DNA from: Paracoccaceae bacterium
Lineage (GTDB): Bacteria > Pseudomonadota > Alphaproteobacteria > Rhodobacterales > Rhodobacteraceae
Assembly: GCA_027484915.1 (NCBI GenBank)
Contig: JAIXSA010000156.1
Location: 1 to 64,000 of the forward strand
Direction of reading: 5' to 3'
Length of the DNA stretch: 64,000 nucleotides
Position numbers and translations under genes: made by a program. Positions 18,671-28,870 of the stretch are shown in pieces. Each line of letters starts with the position of its first letter. The first letter of the stretch is position 1. The notes under the pieces were generated by a model. That model searched no databases and was not told the DNA's origin. It saw only the letters and a list, made by a program, of their open reading frames with translations.

Positions 18671-18685
18671 GGCAACCTCCGTGTT

Positions 18686-19117
18686 TCAGGCGGGTTTCCG
18701 GGCGGGAGAGCAGGCTTGCAGCGCCCGGGCGACGAAGAGGCCGCCGATCAGGGCGGCGAGGAACAGGAAGACGGCCGGGTCGCCGGTGCCGATGGCGGGC
18801 AGCGCGCCGCCCGGGCAGAACCCGGCAATGCCCCAGCCGACGCCGAAGGTGGCCGAGCCCAGGACAAGCCGGCGGTCGATGACGCGGGTGTCGGGCAGTT
18901 GGAAGCGCGGCTCGAACGCGGGGGCGGGGCGGGCGAGGACCAGGCGGTAGCCGGGGATGGCGACGGCGAGCGCTCCGCCCATGACGAAGGCGAGGCTGGG
19001 GTCCCAGGTGCCCGCGAGGTCGAAGAAGTTGAGGACTTTGGCCGGGTTGATCATGCCCGAGATGGCAATGCCGAGGCCGAAGACAAGGCCGATGAGAAGG
19101 GCGGTCAGAAGGCGCAT
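18686..19117 (-). CDS. YeeE/YedE-family (DUF6691-type) membrane protein, sulfur transport
   Basis: LVFGLGIAISGMINPAKVLNFFDLAGTWDPSLAFVMGGAL...GVGWGIAGFCPGGAL. Confidence 0.85.
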   Translation of the reverse strand: MRLLTALLIGLVFGLGIAISGMINPAKVLNFFDLAGTWDPSLAFVMGGALAVAIPGYRLVLARPAPAFEPRFQLPDTRVIDRRLVLGSATFGVGWGIAGFCPGGALPAIGTGDPAVFLFLAALIGGLFVARALQACSPARKPA

Positions 19118-19118
19118 G

Positions 19119-19550
19119 TCAGGCCCCCACCACGTGACGCAGGACAAAGACGGTGGCGAAGGCGGTGGCCATAAAGCAGACCGTCGCGACCATCGACCGG
19201 CGCGAGAACCGGGCGTTGCCGCAGACCCCGTGGCCCGAGGTGCAGCCTCCGCCGTAGCTGACGCCGATCCCGACGATCAGGCCGCCGACGACCACGGCAA
19301 GGTTGGAAATCGGCAGGTCGATCACGGGCATCTGCCCGGTCGCCATAAGATAAACAAGCGGCCCGGCGGCCATGCCGACGAGTAGGGCCGCACGGAGCCG
19401 CCTGTCCGACAGATCGTCCAGCCGAAAGAGGCCGCTCAGGATGCCGGTGGCCCCTAGGATGCGACCGTGAAGTGCCATCAGGAGAACGGCCGCGAGGCCG
19501 ATCAGGGCGCCTCCCCCCAGTGAGGCCCAGGGGGTGAAAGCTGTTTCCAT
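19119..19550 (-). CDS. YeeE/YedE-family membrane protein, sulfur transport
   Basis: GGALIGLAAVLLMALHGRILGATGILSGLF...GIGVSYGGGCTSGHGVCGNARFSRRSMVATVCFM. Confidence 0.88.
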   Translation of the reverse strand: METAFTPWASLGGGALIGLAAVLLMALHGRILGATGILSGLFRLDDLSDRRLRAALLVGMAAGPLVYLMATGQMPVIDLPISNLAVVVGGLIVGIGVSYGGGCTSGHGVCGNARFSRRSMVATVCFMATAFATVFVLRHVVGA

Positions 19551-19557
19551 GTAATCC

Positions 19558-19761
19558 TCAGATCCTGCAGGTGTTGATCCCCACCAGCCGGTAAAGCGGG
19601 CAGAAGCCCATCGCGGCGGTGACCAGCATGATGACACCAACCACGACCGCTGCCCAGACCATCCAGCCCGAGAACCATCCCAGCACGAACGCGCCCAGCA
19701 GTGCCAGGATCCCGATCAGCGCGCGCAGCGCCCGGTCGGCGTTTCCAATGTTGTGTCCCAT
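19558..19761 (-). CDS. DUF2892 (YgaP-TM-like) membrane protein
   Basis: NIGNADRALRALIGILALLGAF...GFCPLYRLVGINTCRI. Confidence 0.85.
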   Translation of the reverse strand: MGHNIGNADRALRALIGILALLGAFVLGWFSGWMVWAAVVVGVIMLVTAAMGFCPLYRLVGINTCRI

Positions 19762-19824
19762 CTCGAAAACTCCTTTGCGTTTCGATGGGCCCACTATGCC
19801 ACTTCGGAAACCCTGCGTCGGTGA

Positions 19825-20481
19825 CTAGGTCACAGAGCGGGCGAAATGTTCGAGGCCAGTCCGCTGGCTGACGCGGATTTCGCCGCGCGCGGTTTCCACC
19901 CAGCCGCGGCGATGGAATTCGGCCAGTGTGCGCGAGATCACTTCACGGGCCGTCCCAAGCTCGACCGCGAGGGCCTGGTGGGTGGCGTGGACCACGCCGT
20001 TCTGTTCCAGTTGCAGCAGGCGCTCGGCCAGGCGGACGTCGATGCGCTGGAAGACGATAGCGTCGATCAGCGCGAATAGGTCGGCGATTCGGCGGGAATA
20101 GGCGCGGAAGATGATGGTGCGGAACTGGAGCGACCTCCCCGTGAGGTCGTCGAAGGTCTGGCGCGGGATGGCGACAGCCTCGACATCGGTTTCGGCGATG
20201 CCTTCTGCGGCGTAATCCTCATCGGCCAGGATGCAGGCGGTGGTCAGGATGCAGCTTTCCCCGGCGTGGACGCGGTAGAGAAAGACCTCGCGCCCGGTGT
20301 CTGAGACTTGCTGGACCCTGACGCTGCCCGTCAGGAGGAGAAGCATGTTCTGCGCCCGCTGGCCGGCCTCGAACACGCGGGTTCCTGCTGGCAATCGGAC
20401 AATGCGGCTGCGGGCGACGAGGTCGGCGGCGATGTCGGCAGGAAGCGCGTCAAGGTCGGGGAAGCGCCGGGTCCAGGACAT
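19825..20481 (-). CDS. Crp/Fnr-family transcriptional regulator
   Basis: cNMP-binding fold N-terminus and C-terminal HTH THQALAVELGTAREVISRTLAEFHRRGWVE. Confidence 0.88.
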   Translation of the reverse strand: MSWTRRFPDLDALPADIAADLVARSRIVRLPAGTRVFEAGQRAQNMLLLLTGSVRVQQVSDTGREVFLYRVHAGESCILTTACILADEDYAAEGIAETDVEAVAIPRQTFDDLTGRSLQFRTIIFRAYSRRIADLFALIDAIVFQRIDVRLAERLLQLEQNGVVHATHQALAVELGTAREVISRTLAEFHRRGWVETARGEIRVSQRTGLEHFARSVT

Positions 20482-22923
20482 CTAGGCGCGGATCCGGTGG
20501 CTGGCTGGATCGTAGGGCGGGTCCAGCGTAACTTCGGCGGGGGTCTCTTCGCCAGCGATGACCAGGGCATAGCGGCCCTGGGCCACCCAGGCCGGCGTCG
20601 CGCCCTTGTCATTCCGGACATAGCCGTAGCCGATTCTTTTGCCGATGGTATAGCCATAGCCGCCCGAGGTGAGGTAGCCCACCGGCTGCCCATCGCGCAG
20701 GATCGTCTCGCGCCCGACAAGGACGGCGGTCGGATCAGCGACGGTGAACCCGGCGAAAAGCTTGGGAAGCGGCTGGGTCAGCTTTTCGACAAGCGCCTCG
20801 CGTCCCAGAAACGGCAGGCCGGATTTCAGCTTCACCGCCCAGCCGACGCCCGCCTCGAAGGGCGTGTCGTTGGGGGTGATGTCCGACGACCAGGCGCGGT
20901 AGCCCTTCTCCAGCCGTAAGGATTCCAGTGCGCGGTAGCCGACGGGTTTAAGCTGCGGGTCGGCTGACATGAGGGCGTCGTAGACGGTGCCAAGCGCGGC
21001 GATGGGAACGTGGAGTTCCCAGCCAAGCTCGCCCACATAGGTCACCCGCAAAGCGCGCACGGCGGTGCCCGCGATAGTGATCTCGCGCGCTGACCCGAAG
21101 GGCAGGGCGGTGTTCGAGACGTCTGCGGACGTGACGTTTGCCAGGATGTTGCGGGCGCGGGGGCCCATGAGGGAGAGGGTGCCCCAACCCTCGGTCACGT
21201 CGGTGAGGGTCGTGCCGGTGGGGGGCAGGTGGTCGGCGATCCAGCCGAAATCATGGGTCCGGAAGCCGGTGCCGGTGACAATGTAGAAATGGTCGTCGGC
21301 CAGGCGCGCAACGGTCAGGTCGGCTTCGATGCCCCCGCGAGAGTTGAGAAGCTGGGTGTAGGTCAGGCGGCCCACGTCACGCGCGACCCGGTTGGCGCAG
21401 ATGGCTTCGAGGGCTTCCGCGGCCTTGGGGCCGGTCAGTTCGTACTTGGCGAAGGACGACTGGTCGAAGACCCCGGCATGGGCGCGGACGTGACAGTGCT
21501 CGGACCCCACGGCGTCAAACCAGTTCTGGCGGCCCATCGAGTAGATGTCCTTTGGTTCCATGCCTTTGGGCGCGAACCAGTTCGGACGTTCCCAGCCGAG
21601 TTTCGACCCGAAGACCGCGCCTGCGGCCTTCAACCGGTCGTAAAGCGGCGAGACGATGCGGGGGCGGCCGGAGGTGTACTCCTCATGTGGGAAAGCGACG
21701 GTGTAGTGCTTCCCGTAGGCCTCCAAGGTGCGCTCGGCCACCCAATCGCGGTCACGGTGGAGGGTGGAGAAGCGGCGGATGTCGACGGCCCAAAGGTCGA
21801 GCGGTGCCTCGCCGTTCATCACCCAGTCGGCGAGGACCCAGCCCGCCCCGCCGCCCGAAGCGATCCCGAAGGCGTTGAAGCCCGCGCCGACATACATGTT
21901 GGCGCATTCCGGGGCAGGGCCGAGGATGAAGTTCCCGTCTGGGGTAAAGCTTTCCGCGCCGTTGATCATCTGCTTGACGCCGACATCGGCGAGGGCCGGG
22001 ACACGCGCGATGGCCTGTTCCAAGTGCTGGCCGAAGTGGTCGTAGTCGTCGTCGAAGAGGCGGAACTCCCAGTTCTCCGGGATGTCGCCGGTTACCCAGC
22101 CTTGCGGGTTCGGCTCATAGCCGCCCATGACCAGGCCGCCGACCTCCTCCTTGAAGTAGGTGCGGCGGTCGGGGTCGCGGAGGGTGGCGGCCTCGGGGGA
22201 AAGGCCGGGGATCTTCTCGGTCACGATGTACTGGTGCTTGACCGGGTGAAGGGGCACAGCAACGCCCGCCATCGCGCCAATCTGCCGGGCCCACATGCCG
22301 CCGCAGTTGACGACCTTGTCGCAGGCGATGACGCCCTGGTCGGTCTCGACATGGGTGATACGACGGCCGTCCATGCGGAAGCCGGTCACCTTGACGCCCT
22401 CGTGGATCTTCGCTCCATGCATCCGCGCGCCCTTGGCAAGGGACTGCGTGATGTCCGAGGGGCTGGCCTGCCCGTCCGTGGGCAGCCAGGACGCGCCGAT
22501 CAGGTCGGCGACGTCCATCAGCGGCCACATCCGCTTCACCTCGTCGGGGCCAATGAGGTCCATCTCCATCCCGAAGCTGCGGGCGGTGGTGGCCAGCCGC
22601 TTGAACTCCGTCCAGCGGTCGGGTGTGGTGGCCAGGCGCAGGCAGCCCGTCATCTTCCAGCCGGTATCCAGACCCGTCTCGGCGGCGAGGCCCTTGTAAA
22701 GGTCCACCGAATACTTGAGCACCTTGGTGATCGAGGCCGAGGACCGCAACTGCCCCACCAGCCCCGCCGCGTGCCAGGTGGAGCCCGAGGTGACCTTGCC
22801 CTGTTCGAGAAGGATCACGTCGGCCTTGTGGTCGCGGGCCAGGTGATAGGCTGTCGAGCAGCCAATGATCCCGCCGCCTATGACGATGATCTGGGCCTGG
22901 GCAGGTAGGGTCATGTCGGGCAT
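20482..22923 (-). CDS. FAD-dependent oxidoreductase with GcvT C-terminus (dimethylglycine/sarcosine dehydrogenase-like)
   Basis: IIVIGGGIIGCSTAYHLA FAD motif; GcvT-type C-terminus RALRVTYVGELGWELHVP. Confidence 0.88.
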   Translation of the reverse strand: MPDMTLPAQAQIIVIGGGIIGCSTAYHLARDHKADVILLEQGKVTSGSTWHAAGLVGQLRSSASITKVLKYSVDLYKGLAAETGLDTGWKMTGCLRLATTPDRWTEFKRLATTARSFGMEMDLIGPDEVKRMWPLMDVADLIGASWLPTDGQASPSDITQSLAKGARMHGAKIHEGVKVTGFRMDGRRITHVETDQGVIACDKVVNCGGMWARQIGAMAGVAVPLHPVKHQYIVTEKIPGLSPEAATLRDPDRRTYFKEEVGGLVMGGYEPNPQGWVTGDIPENWEFRLFDDDYDHFGQHLEQAIARVPALADVGVKQMINGAESFTPDGNFILGPAPECANMYVGAGFNAFGIASGGGAGWVLADWVMNGEAPLDLWAVDIRRFSTLHRDRDWVAERTLEAYGKHYTVAFPHEEYTSGRPRIVSPLYDRLKAAGAVFGSKLGWERPNWFAPKGMEPKDIYSMGRQNWFDAVGSEHCHVRAHAGVFDQSSFAKYELTGPKAAEALEAICANRVARDVGRLTYTQLLNSRGGIEADLTVARLADDHFYIVTGTGFRTHDFGWIADHLPPTGTTLTDVTEGWGTLSLMGPRARNILANVTSADVSNTALPFGSAREITIAGTAVRALRVTYVGELGWELHVPIAALGTVYDALMSADPQLKPVGYRALESLRLEKGYRAWSSDITPNDTPFEAGVGWAVKLKSGLPFLGREALVEKLTQPLPKLFAGFTVADPTAVLVGRETILRDGQPVGYLTSGGYGYTIGKRIGYGYVRNDKGATPAWVAQGRYALVIAGEETPAEVTLDPPYDPASHRIRA

Positions 22924-23075
22924 CCCTTAGTGGCGACCGGCCATCAGGAGGGACCTGCCCTCTAAGCCGCGACGGCAGGTTAGTGCGGGCTTTGCCGGAA
23001 CAGAAGCCTTTCTGGCTGTCTTGCCCCCCACCTTTCCGCTTGCCGCCGCCCCGGCACCCCGATAAACGGGCAGGC

Positions 23076-23165
23076 GGAGACGTGGCCGAGTGGTCGAAGG
23101 CACGCCCCTGCTAAGGGCGCAGACCCGAAAGGGTCTCGAGGGTTCGAATCCCTTCGTCTCCGCCA
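23076..23165 (+). tRNA. tRNA-Ser (anticodon GCU), CCA encoded
   Basis: GGAGACG...CGTCTCC acceptor pair, long variable arm (CAGACCCGAAAGGGTCTC), GGGTTCGAATCCC T-arm, anticodon loop CTGCTAA. Confidence 0.93.
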
Positions 23166-23521
23166 TACTTGTCTGATGTTTTGTGGTCCTTCCCTTCCAG
23201 TGGAAATTGACCCCAAGTAACCGCGGGTTGCGGCGGTTTCCCTTCAGGAAAGACGCGTCCCGCGCCCTCCAGTCCCTGCACACCCGTCTCGCGTCTCTGG
23301 GGGCCGTGCGTCCTGTTTGGTTTGCTCGCCCTGTCCGGAACTTCAAGACGCACCCGGTGAGCATCCACCTTGCGGTGAGGGGTTCTTTCAGAGGAACTTT
23401 GGTTACCGCGCGGCAGGGCACCCGGCTAAGCTTCCGGACTGACCAAACGCTCCCCTTTCCGACACTTCGAGACGAGCCCCAAGAACATCCTCCTGGCGGT
23501 GACACGTTGCAGAAGTTCGCG

Positions 23522-23818
23522 TCAGTGCATTCCTCGGTCCACAACCACTTTCCAACGGAGCGCCATTTCAAAGATCGCGTCACCTCCAAGCAGACGCCAG
23601 CCGCACTCTCGCCGAGTGGCGCGGCCTTGTCGCTGCCTGATCATTGCGTGGGTAGGGGTAACGGAGACCGGTTCGCATTCGTCTGACATCACCTCCATGA
23701 TGCCTTGCGCATTAGTCTCCATGATCACCTGCAGCACTGTCTTGGTAGTGCCGCGCAGAAAGTAGCCGTTATCGTGCTTGGCCAGTAGCACGAAAAAGTC
23801 CATGTTCGGGTTGGGCAT
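23522..23818 (-). CDS. Hypothetical protein (about 98 aa)
   Basis: Start MPNPNMDFFVLLAKHDNGYFLRGTTKTVLQVIMETNAQGIMEVMSDE; composition protein-like in first half only. Confidence 0.3.
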   Translation of the reverse strand: MPNPNMDFFVLLAKHDNGYFLRGTTKTVLQVIMETNAQGIMEVMSDECEPVSVTPTHAMIRQRQGRATRRECGWRLLGGDAIFEMALRWKVVVDRGMH

Positions 23819-23968
23819 CGGGGTCTCAATGGGGTCCTTGCTTGAAGTCGCCAAACTCCACCGTGAACAAGCACATCGATGACCACCATGGATGATGACA
23901 TTTAACCAGATCTTTGAACGCCAACTTAAGTACAACCTAGATCGGCGCTTTTCACCCGAGGGAAAAAC

Positions 23969-25561
23969 ATGCCAGTTGTTCAAGACAGCAGTGTGCGAGC
24001 GTTTCAGACCTTTGCGACCATCTTTCATTCAATCGCGCTCGTCCTTCTTATTTACGCAGCACTGCAAATGACCGATGGGCGGCTGATCTACACGCTCGAT
24101 GACCCCTACATTCATTTGGCGGTTGCTGAGTCGATCGTTGATGCCGGGTAAGGCATCAACTCAAACGAGTTTGCCTCACCGTCGTCATCGATCCTGTTTC
24201 CCTTCTTGCTTGCGCTTGGCCTTCGCTTGGGGCTTGGGTCGGGCGAGCTATTGCCGCTGGTTCTGTCCGTTCCATTTTCCCTTGTAGGGACATGGATGCT
24301 GGCTGGATTCATATGGCGCAGGATTGGCTGGGGAAAAGGACTTGTTACCGTGTCATCTGCCATCATCTTGGCACCTGCAATCGTCCTATCTACAAATGCC
24401 ATTGCCCTGCCATTGACGGGGATGGAGCATTCAATCCACGTCTTTGCGACAATCCTTGCGTTGACGAGCCTCTACAACTTATCACTGAATCCGTCTAGCC
24501 GATCGTCACTGGCTCTTGTGATCCTCGGGACTCTGATTTGCGCAACGATCAGGTTCGAAGGCCTATCGCTCGTCGTTGCCATCATAGCTGCGCTATATGC
24601 CTTGGGCCTTCGTTGGCAGGCGCTTACGACTGCGGTGGTCGTTCTGTGCATTCTTGGCAGCTACGCCCTCATGATGAAGTCACTTGGCCTGCCGGTCTTT
24701 CCCAGTTCTGTCATGACCAAGTCTGACATTGCGGCGCAGGCAGGCGATGGCAATGCATTTGGGATCATTCGTGGCCTTTTATCCAATATCTGGAATGCCT
24801 TGAACACCCGGTGGGGACCCTTGATCGCGATCGCATCAGTGATCCTTCTAGCCGCATCCTTCTCTCATGTGGATAGAATTCAACGACTGAGAGTATTCAT
24901 CCTGACGGTTGTGTTCATCCTTTGCTCGCACCTCATAGCCGGACAGTATGGCTGGTTCGGTCGATATGAAGTATATGTCATTGTTGCCATGTTGCTGGGT
25001 CTTTTCTCACTTGCACCGTTGCTTCCGGCAACGGCAGCGGCCCTACCAGTGGCCTCGCTTCTATTGCTGATCATTGGAGCGCCTTATGCTTGGACTACCT
25101 TCAAGAGCCCTGCGGCCTCTGCCAACATCTACCAGCAGCACTATCAGATGCACCGCTTTGTCCAGGAGTACTTTCCGGACCGCGTGGCGGTTAATGATCT
25201 TGGCTATGTATCATTCGGAAACGACAACTATGTGCTCGACCTTTGGGGGCTAGGTTCGGAGGAGGCGCGACGGCTGAGCTCGAACAACAGGTGGACACCT
25301 GATCTGCTGGACCAGATTACTCAAAGACACGACATCGCCTACGCAATGATTTACGAGGACTGGTTTGAGGAAACGCCTGCGGATTGGTGCAGGATAGCCG
25401 AATTGATTACGACACAGGTCACCAGTGACCGCAACACTGTAGCGTTCTATTTGATCCAGTTGGACCGCCAGGAAGAAATGCTTGAAGCATTGACTGCGTT
25501 CGCAGCAGACCTTCCTTCGGGGGCAAGGATTGAAATCCTTGATTGTCAGCATGACCGGTGA
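23969..25561 (+). pseudogene. Multi-TM membrane protein (glycosyltransferase/mannosyltransferase-like), split by one in-frame TAA at about 24149-24151
   Basis: ORFs 23969..24151 and 24206..25561 are in the same frame; readthrough gives ...DDPYIHLAVAESIVDAG*GINSNEFASPSSSILFPFLLALGLRLG..., continuous family-like sequence. Confidence 0.75.
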
Positions 25562-25579
25562 AGTTGTCGTGGTAGTTGG

Positions 25580-25651
25580 GGCATCCCGTGCTGCAGGCAT
25601 CGGTGCAGCGGTCGCTACGTTTGGACGCGTTTTCCAGTCATCATGCGGATG
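25580..25651. repeat. 72-bp direct repeat, copy A
   Basis: Gapless 57/72 match to 34087..34158, including identical GTGCTGCAGGCATC. Confidence 0.7.
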
Positions 25652-25850
25652 AAGTGGACCGACCGTTCGGTGTTGTCAGAGCAACCCGGTTTGAGGGGAC
25701 CAAGGTGCCGGCTGACGTTCAGCATGATCACCTGAGCCGAGCGCCGCCGCTTTCTGGCGCGGAAATCAAGTTCATCAGATGACGGGGGCGCTCAAGACGT
25801 AGGTCTTGCACGGAATGACAGTCTGCGGCCTTTCGCGGTGAAAGAACCTG

Positions 25851-26561
25851 TCATTTGCGAAAGATCGCGACAAGGTCGCTGGTGTCTTCTGCAGGGCTGC
25901 TCAGTTCCAGATGGCCCTCGATGTGGCGCAGGTGCTTTACCATCAGGCGCGATGCAGTCTCACTGTCACGACTGCGGAAGGCAGCGAAGATCTCGTCATG
26001 GTCCTCGTCGCGGCAGTTCGAAACCCCTGGGCTGCCAAAGATGCCGATGATGAGAGATGTTCGGGTCACCAGTTCCTTGACCATGCGCAACGTCACTGCG
26101 TTGTCCGCGATTTCGGCCAGAAGCACATGGAACTGGCCGGAAAGCCGAATGGCATCGCGGCGCTTGCTGCTGGTGTGCGCCTCATGTTCAAGCTGGAGAT
26201 GGCGTTCCAGCATCAGCAGGTCATCATCCGTGGCGCGTTCAGCGGCAAGGCGTGCCACATTCGGTTCGATCATCAGGCGGGCCTCGAACACCTCGCGCGC
26301 CTGCTCGGCGGAGGGTGAGGCGACAAAAGCCCCGCGGTTCGGAAGAAGGTCTACTACCTCACGGCTGGCCAATAGCAGCAGGCTTTGACGGATACGCATC
26401 CGCCCAACGCCGAAAGCCTCGCACAGCGCGGCTTCAGAAAGCTTGGTGCCCGGCGGGAGACGCTGGTCGATGATCGCCTCGAAGATTCGACCGACGATCT
26501 CCTCCTCGCCCAGTTCCTCGTCTTGGATCTCCTGTTCGGCCGGGTTGGCGAGGCTGTTCAT
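25851..26561 (-). CDS. GntR-family (FadR subfamily) regulator
   Basis: GRIFEAIIDQRLPPGTKLSEAALCEAFGVGRMRIRQSLLLLASREVVDLLPNRGAFVASPS. Confidence 0.9.
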   Translation of the reverse strand: MNSLANPAEQEIQDEELGEEEIVGRIFEAIIDQRLPPGTKLSEAALCEAFGVGRMRIRQSLLLLASREVVDLLPNRGAFVASPSAEQAREVFEARLMIEPNVARLAAERATDDDLLMLERHLQLEHEAHTSSKRRDAIRLSGQFHVLLAEIADNAVTLRMVKELVTRTSLIIGIFGSPGVSNCRDEDHDEIFAAFRSRDSETASRLMVKHLRHIEGHLELSSPAEDTSDLVAIFRK

Positions 26562-26645
26562 GACTGGTGTCCATTCTGAAAGCGGCTTGCTTGCACGCTA
26601 CAGGGGATCAACCTCGACCATCAAGGGGCGCATCGTGGACGAGCT

Positions 26646-26662
26646 GTCAAATTTTTGTTGAC
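26646..26662. promoter_or_regulatory. Candidate GntR operator
   Basis: GTCAA-ATTTTTG-TTGAC inverted repeat between divergent gntR and ABC operon, overlapping a second TTGACAATCGTGTCA half-pair. Confidence 0.4.
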
Positions 26663-26736
26663 AATCGTGTCAGCAGGCATGTCAATCGCCTTGTCGCGGA
26701 CTCGAATTCCGCAGACTCACAACAGGGAGCAAAAGA

Positions 26737-27924
26737 ATGAAGAGACGCGTTTTCCTTGCATCCTCGGGCCTGTCCCTTGTCCTTGCCGTGGCGGCAAGCA
26801 CGGCAGCCTGGGCCGAGAATGCCACGCTGAAGATCGGCTTTGTCGGCGTCACCTCAGGCCCGGCTGCGGCCTGGGGGATTTCCAACCAACGGTCGATGGA
26901 GACCCGGGCAGCCTGGCTGAACGAGCTGGGCGGGGTCAAGATCGGCGACACGACCTACAACATCGAGATCGTCCCCTTCGATGACCAGAAGGACCCCAAG
27001 CGCGCCATCGCGGGCATGGAAAAGATGGCGCAGGACGGCATCCACTACGTCGTCGGTCCAAACGTCGATGACGGCGCCGCCGCGGTCCGTCCGGTGGCCG
27101 AGCAGAACGGGATCATGTACTTCCCCTATGCCTTCCCGAAAGAGCTGTATACCGCACCGGCATCGAACGCGATCCTGGGCATGGTGGCCAACTACCAGTC
27201 GGGCCCGGCAATCTACAAATACCTGATGGAAGAGAAGGGCGTGAAGAAGGTTGCCTTCATCGCCGGCAACGAATCCGACCCGCTGTCGCAGCGCGATTCC
27301 GGTTCCGCCGCCGCCAAGGCGTTGGGGCTTGAGGTCGTGTCGGATACCGTGACCTACCAGATGGATACCACGGACTTCACCCCTGTCCTTCTTCCCGTGA
27401 TCCAGACCGCGCCGGACCTTCTGGTCCTGTCGGGTGTCTCGCCTGCCAACGCGCCGCAGCTGATCCGCTCGGCCCGGGAACTGGGCTACACGGGCCTGAT
27501 TTCCACCGAGACCGCACAGGATGCGGCGGTTCTGGCGGAAGGCGCAGGCGAACTGGCGAATGGCTTCATCTCGGTCGGCGGGGCCTCGACGCCCGAGCTT
27601 GCCAGCGATGCGATGAAGGAATTCGTCACCCGCTACACCGCGATGTTCGGCGAATACAATGACGAGTCGAACACCAAGGTCTATGCGCTGGAATACATCA
27701 TCGAAACGCTGAAGGCGAACCCTGCGGCGATCGACAATGTGGACGAGTTCAAGAAGACGATGGACACGTTCAGCGCGCCGAACCCCTTCATGGTTGGCGA
27801 TGCGAAGCTGACCTATGTCGGCACCACGTCCTTCGGCCAGAAGCGCCAGGTTTCAGTTCCGCTGGTGGTGAACGAGTTCAAGGACGGCAAGTTCGAGACG
27901 CTGTTCGTCGCTCAGGTCGACTGA
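26737..27924 (+). CDS. ABC transporter substrate-binding protein (branched-chain amino acid/amide type)
   Basis: Signal peptide; KIGFVGVTSGPAAAWG...DDQKDPKRAIAGMEKMAQDGIHYVVGP periplasmic-binding family. Confidence 0.9.
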   Translation: MKRRVFLASSGLSLVLAVAASTAAWAENATLKIGFVGVTSGPAAAWGISNQRSMETRAAWLNELGGVKIGDTTYNIEIVPFDDQKDPKRAIAGMEKMAQDGIHYVVGPNVDDGAAAVRPVAEQNGIMYFPYAFPKELYTAPASNAILGMVANYQSGPAIYKYLMEEKGVKKVAFIAGNESDPLSQRDSGSAAAKALGLEVVSDTVTYQMDTTDFTPVLLPVIQTAPDLLVLSGVSPANAPQLIRSARELGYTGLISTETAQDAAVLAEGAGELANGFISVGGASTPELASDAMKEFVTRYTAMFGEYNDESNTKVYALEYIIETLKANPAAIDNVDEFKKTMDTFSAPNPFMVGDAKLTYVGTTSFGQKRQVSVPLVVNEFKDGKFETLFVAQVD

Positions 27925-27996
27925 CGCCCTCTTCCCGGCGTAAACTGGGGCCGCCGTCGCGGCGGCCCAACTTTCCTGAAAACCGGAGGGACCGGC

Positions 27997-28866
27997 ATGG
28001 AGCAGATCCTTGCAAACGGGCTGTACCTTGGCGCGCAGTACGCTCTGATCGCGCTTGGGCTTACCCTGATCTTCTCGCTGATGAACGTACTGAATTTTGC
28101 TCATGGGCAGATGTATGTCTTCGGTGGGTTTGTGACGTATACCGTCGTCGCCCAGTTGGGCCTTCCTTTCATCGTGGGGCTTTTCGCTTCGGCCGTGGTG
28201 CTGGCGGTGATGGGTGCGCTGATCGAGAAGTTCCTGTTCCGGCCTGTCATCCGGAAGTCGAAGCGCGACGAATCCACAATGCTGCTGGCCGCAGGGATCG
28301 CCTTTTTCCTGGACGCAGTAATCCTGCTGCTGTTCGGCGAAAAGCAGCGCGGCGTGCCAAAGGTGGTGGACGGCGTCCTGAACTGGGACATGCGTATCAT
28401 CATGCCCTATGACCGCATCCTGATCGCGGTCCTCGCCATCGCGCTGATCGTGGGTTTCATCCTCTTCATGCAATATTCCCGAACCGGCCGCGCCATGCGC
28501 GCGCTGGCGCAGGACCGGGTCGCCGCACAGCTGATGGGCGTGGACGTCGACCGTTATTCGATGATCGGCTTTGCTCTGGGGGCCATGCTGGCGGGCCTCG
28601 TCGGCGGGCTTCTGGTCACGATAACCGGCATCAATCTTGGCATGGGCGGCCCGACATCGGTCAAGGCGTTCCTCATGATCATGATCGGCGGGGCCGGGGT
28701 GATCTCGGGCGCCATCGCCGGCGGGTTCATCCTGGGGATGATGGAGTCCGTCGGGCTGACCCTTCTCGCCTCTTACGGAGACGTCACCTACCTGGTGATC
28801 TTCGTCACCCTCATGATCTTCCTCGCCATCCGGCCGCAGGGCCTGATGGGCAAGCCGTGGGGTTGA
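27997..28866 (+). CDS. Branched-chain-type ABC transporter permease (LivH-like)
   Basis: GLYLGAQYALIALGLTLIFSLMNVLNFAHGQMYVFGGF; RAMRALAQDRVAAQLMGVDV. Confidence 0.93.
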   Translation: MEQILANGLYLGAQYALIALGLTLIFSLMNVLNFAHGQMYVFGGFVTYTVVAQLGLPFIVGLFASAVVLAVMGALIEKFLFRPVIRKSKRDESTMLLAAGIAFFLDAVILLLFGEKQRGVPKVVDGVLNWDMRIIMPYDRILIAVLAIALIVGFILFMQYSRTGRAMRALAQDRVAAQLMGVDVDRYSMIGFALGAMLAGLVGGLLVTITGINLGMGGPTSVKAFLMIMIGGAGVISGAIAGGFILGMMESVGLTLLASYGDVTYLVIFVTLMIFLAIRPQGLMGKPWG

Positions 28867-28870
28867 GGCC

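Noticed and set aside
21229-22908. 559-aa plus-strand ORF antisense to the DMGDH-like gene
   Set aside because: Antisense shadow of a clear FAD/GcvT enzyme.
25551-25652. 34-codon ORF MTGEVVVVVGASRAAGIGAAVATFGRVFQSSCG resembling an SDR N-terminus
   Set aside because: Attractive Rossmann-like start, but stops after 33 aa and its 3' two-thirds coincides with the 72-bp repeat, whose other copy has stops in this frame; could be chance or a truncated SDR remnant.
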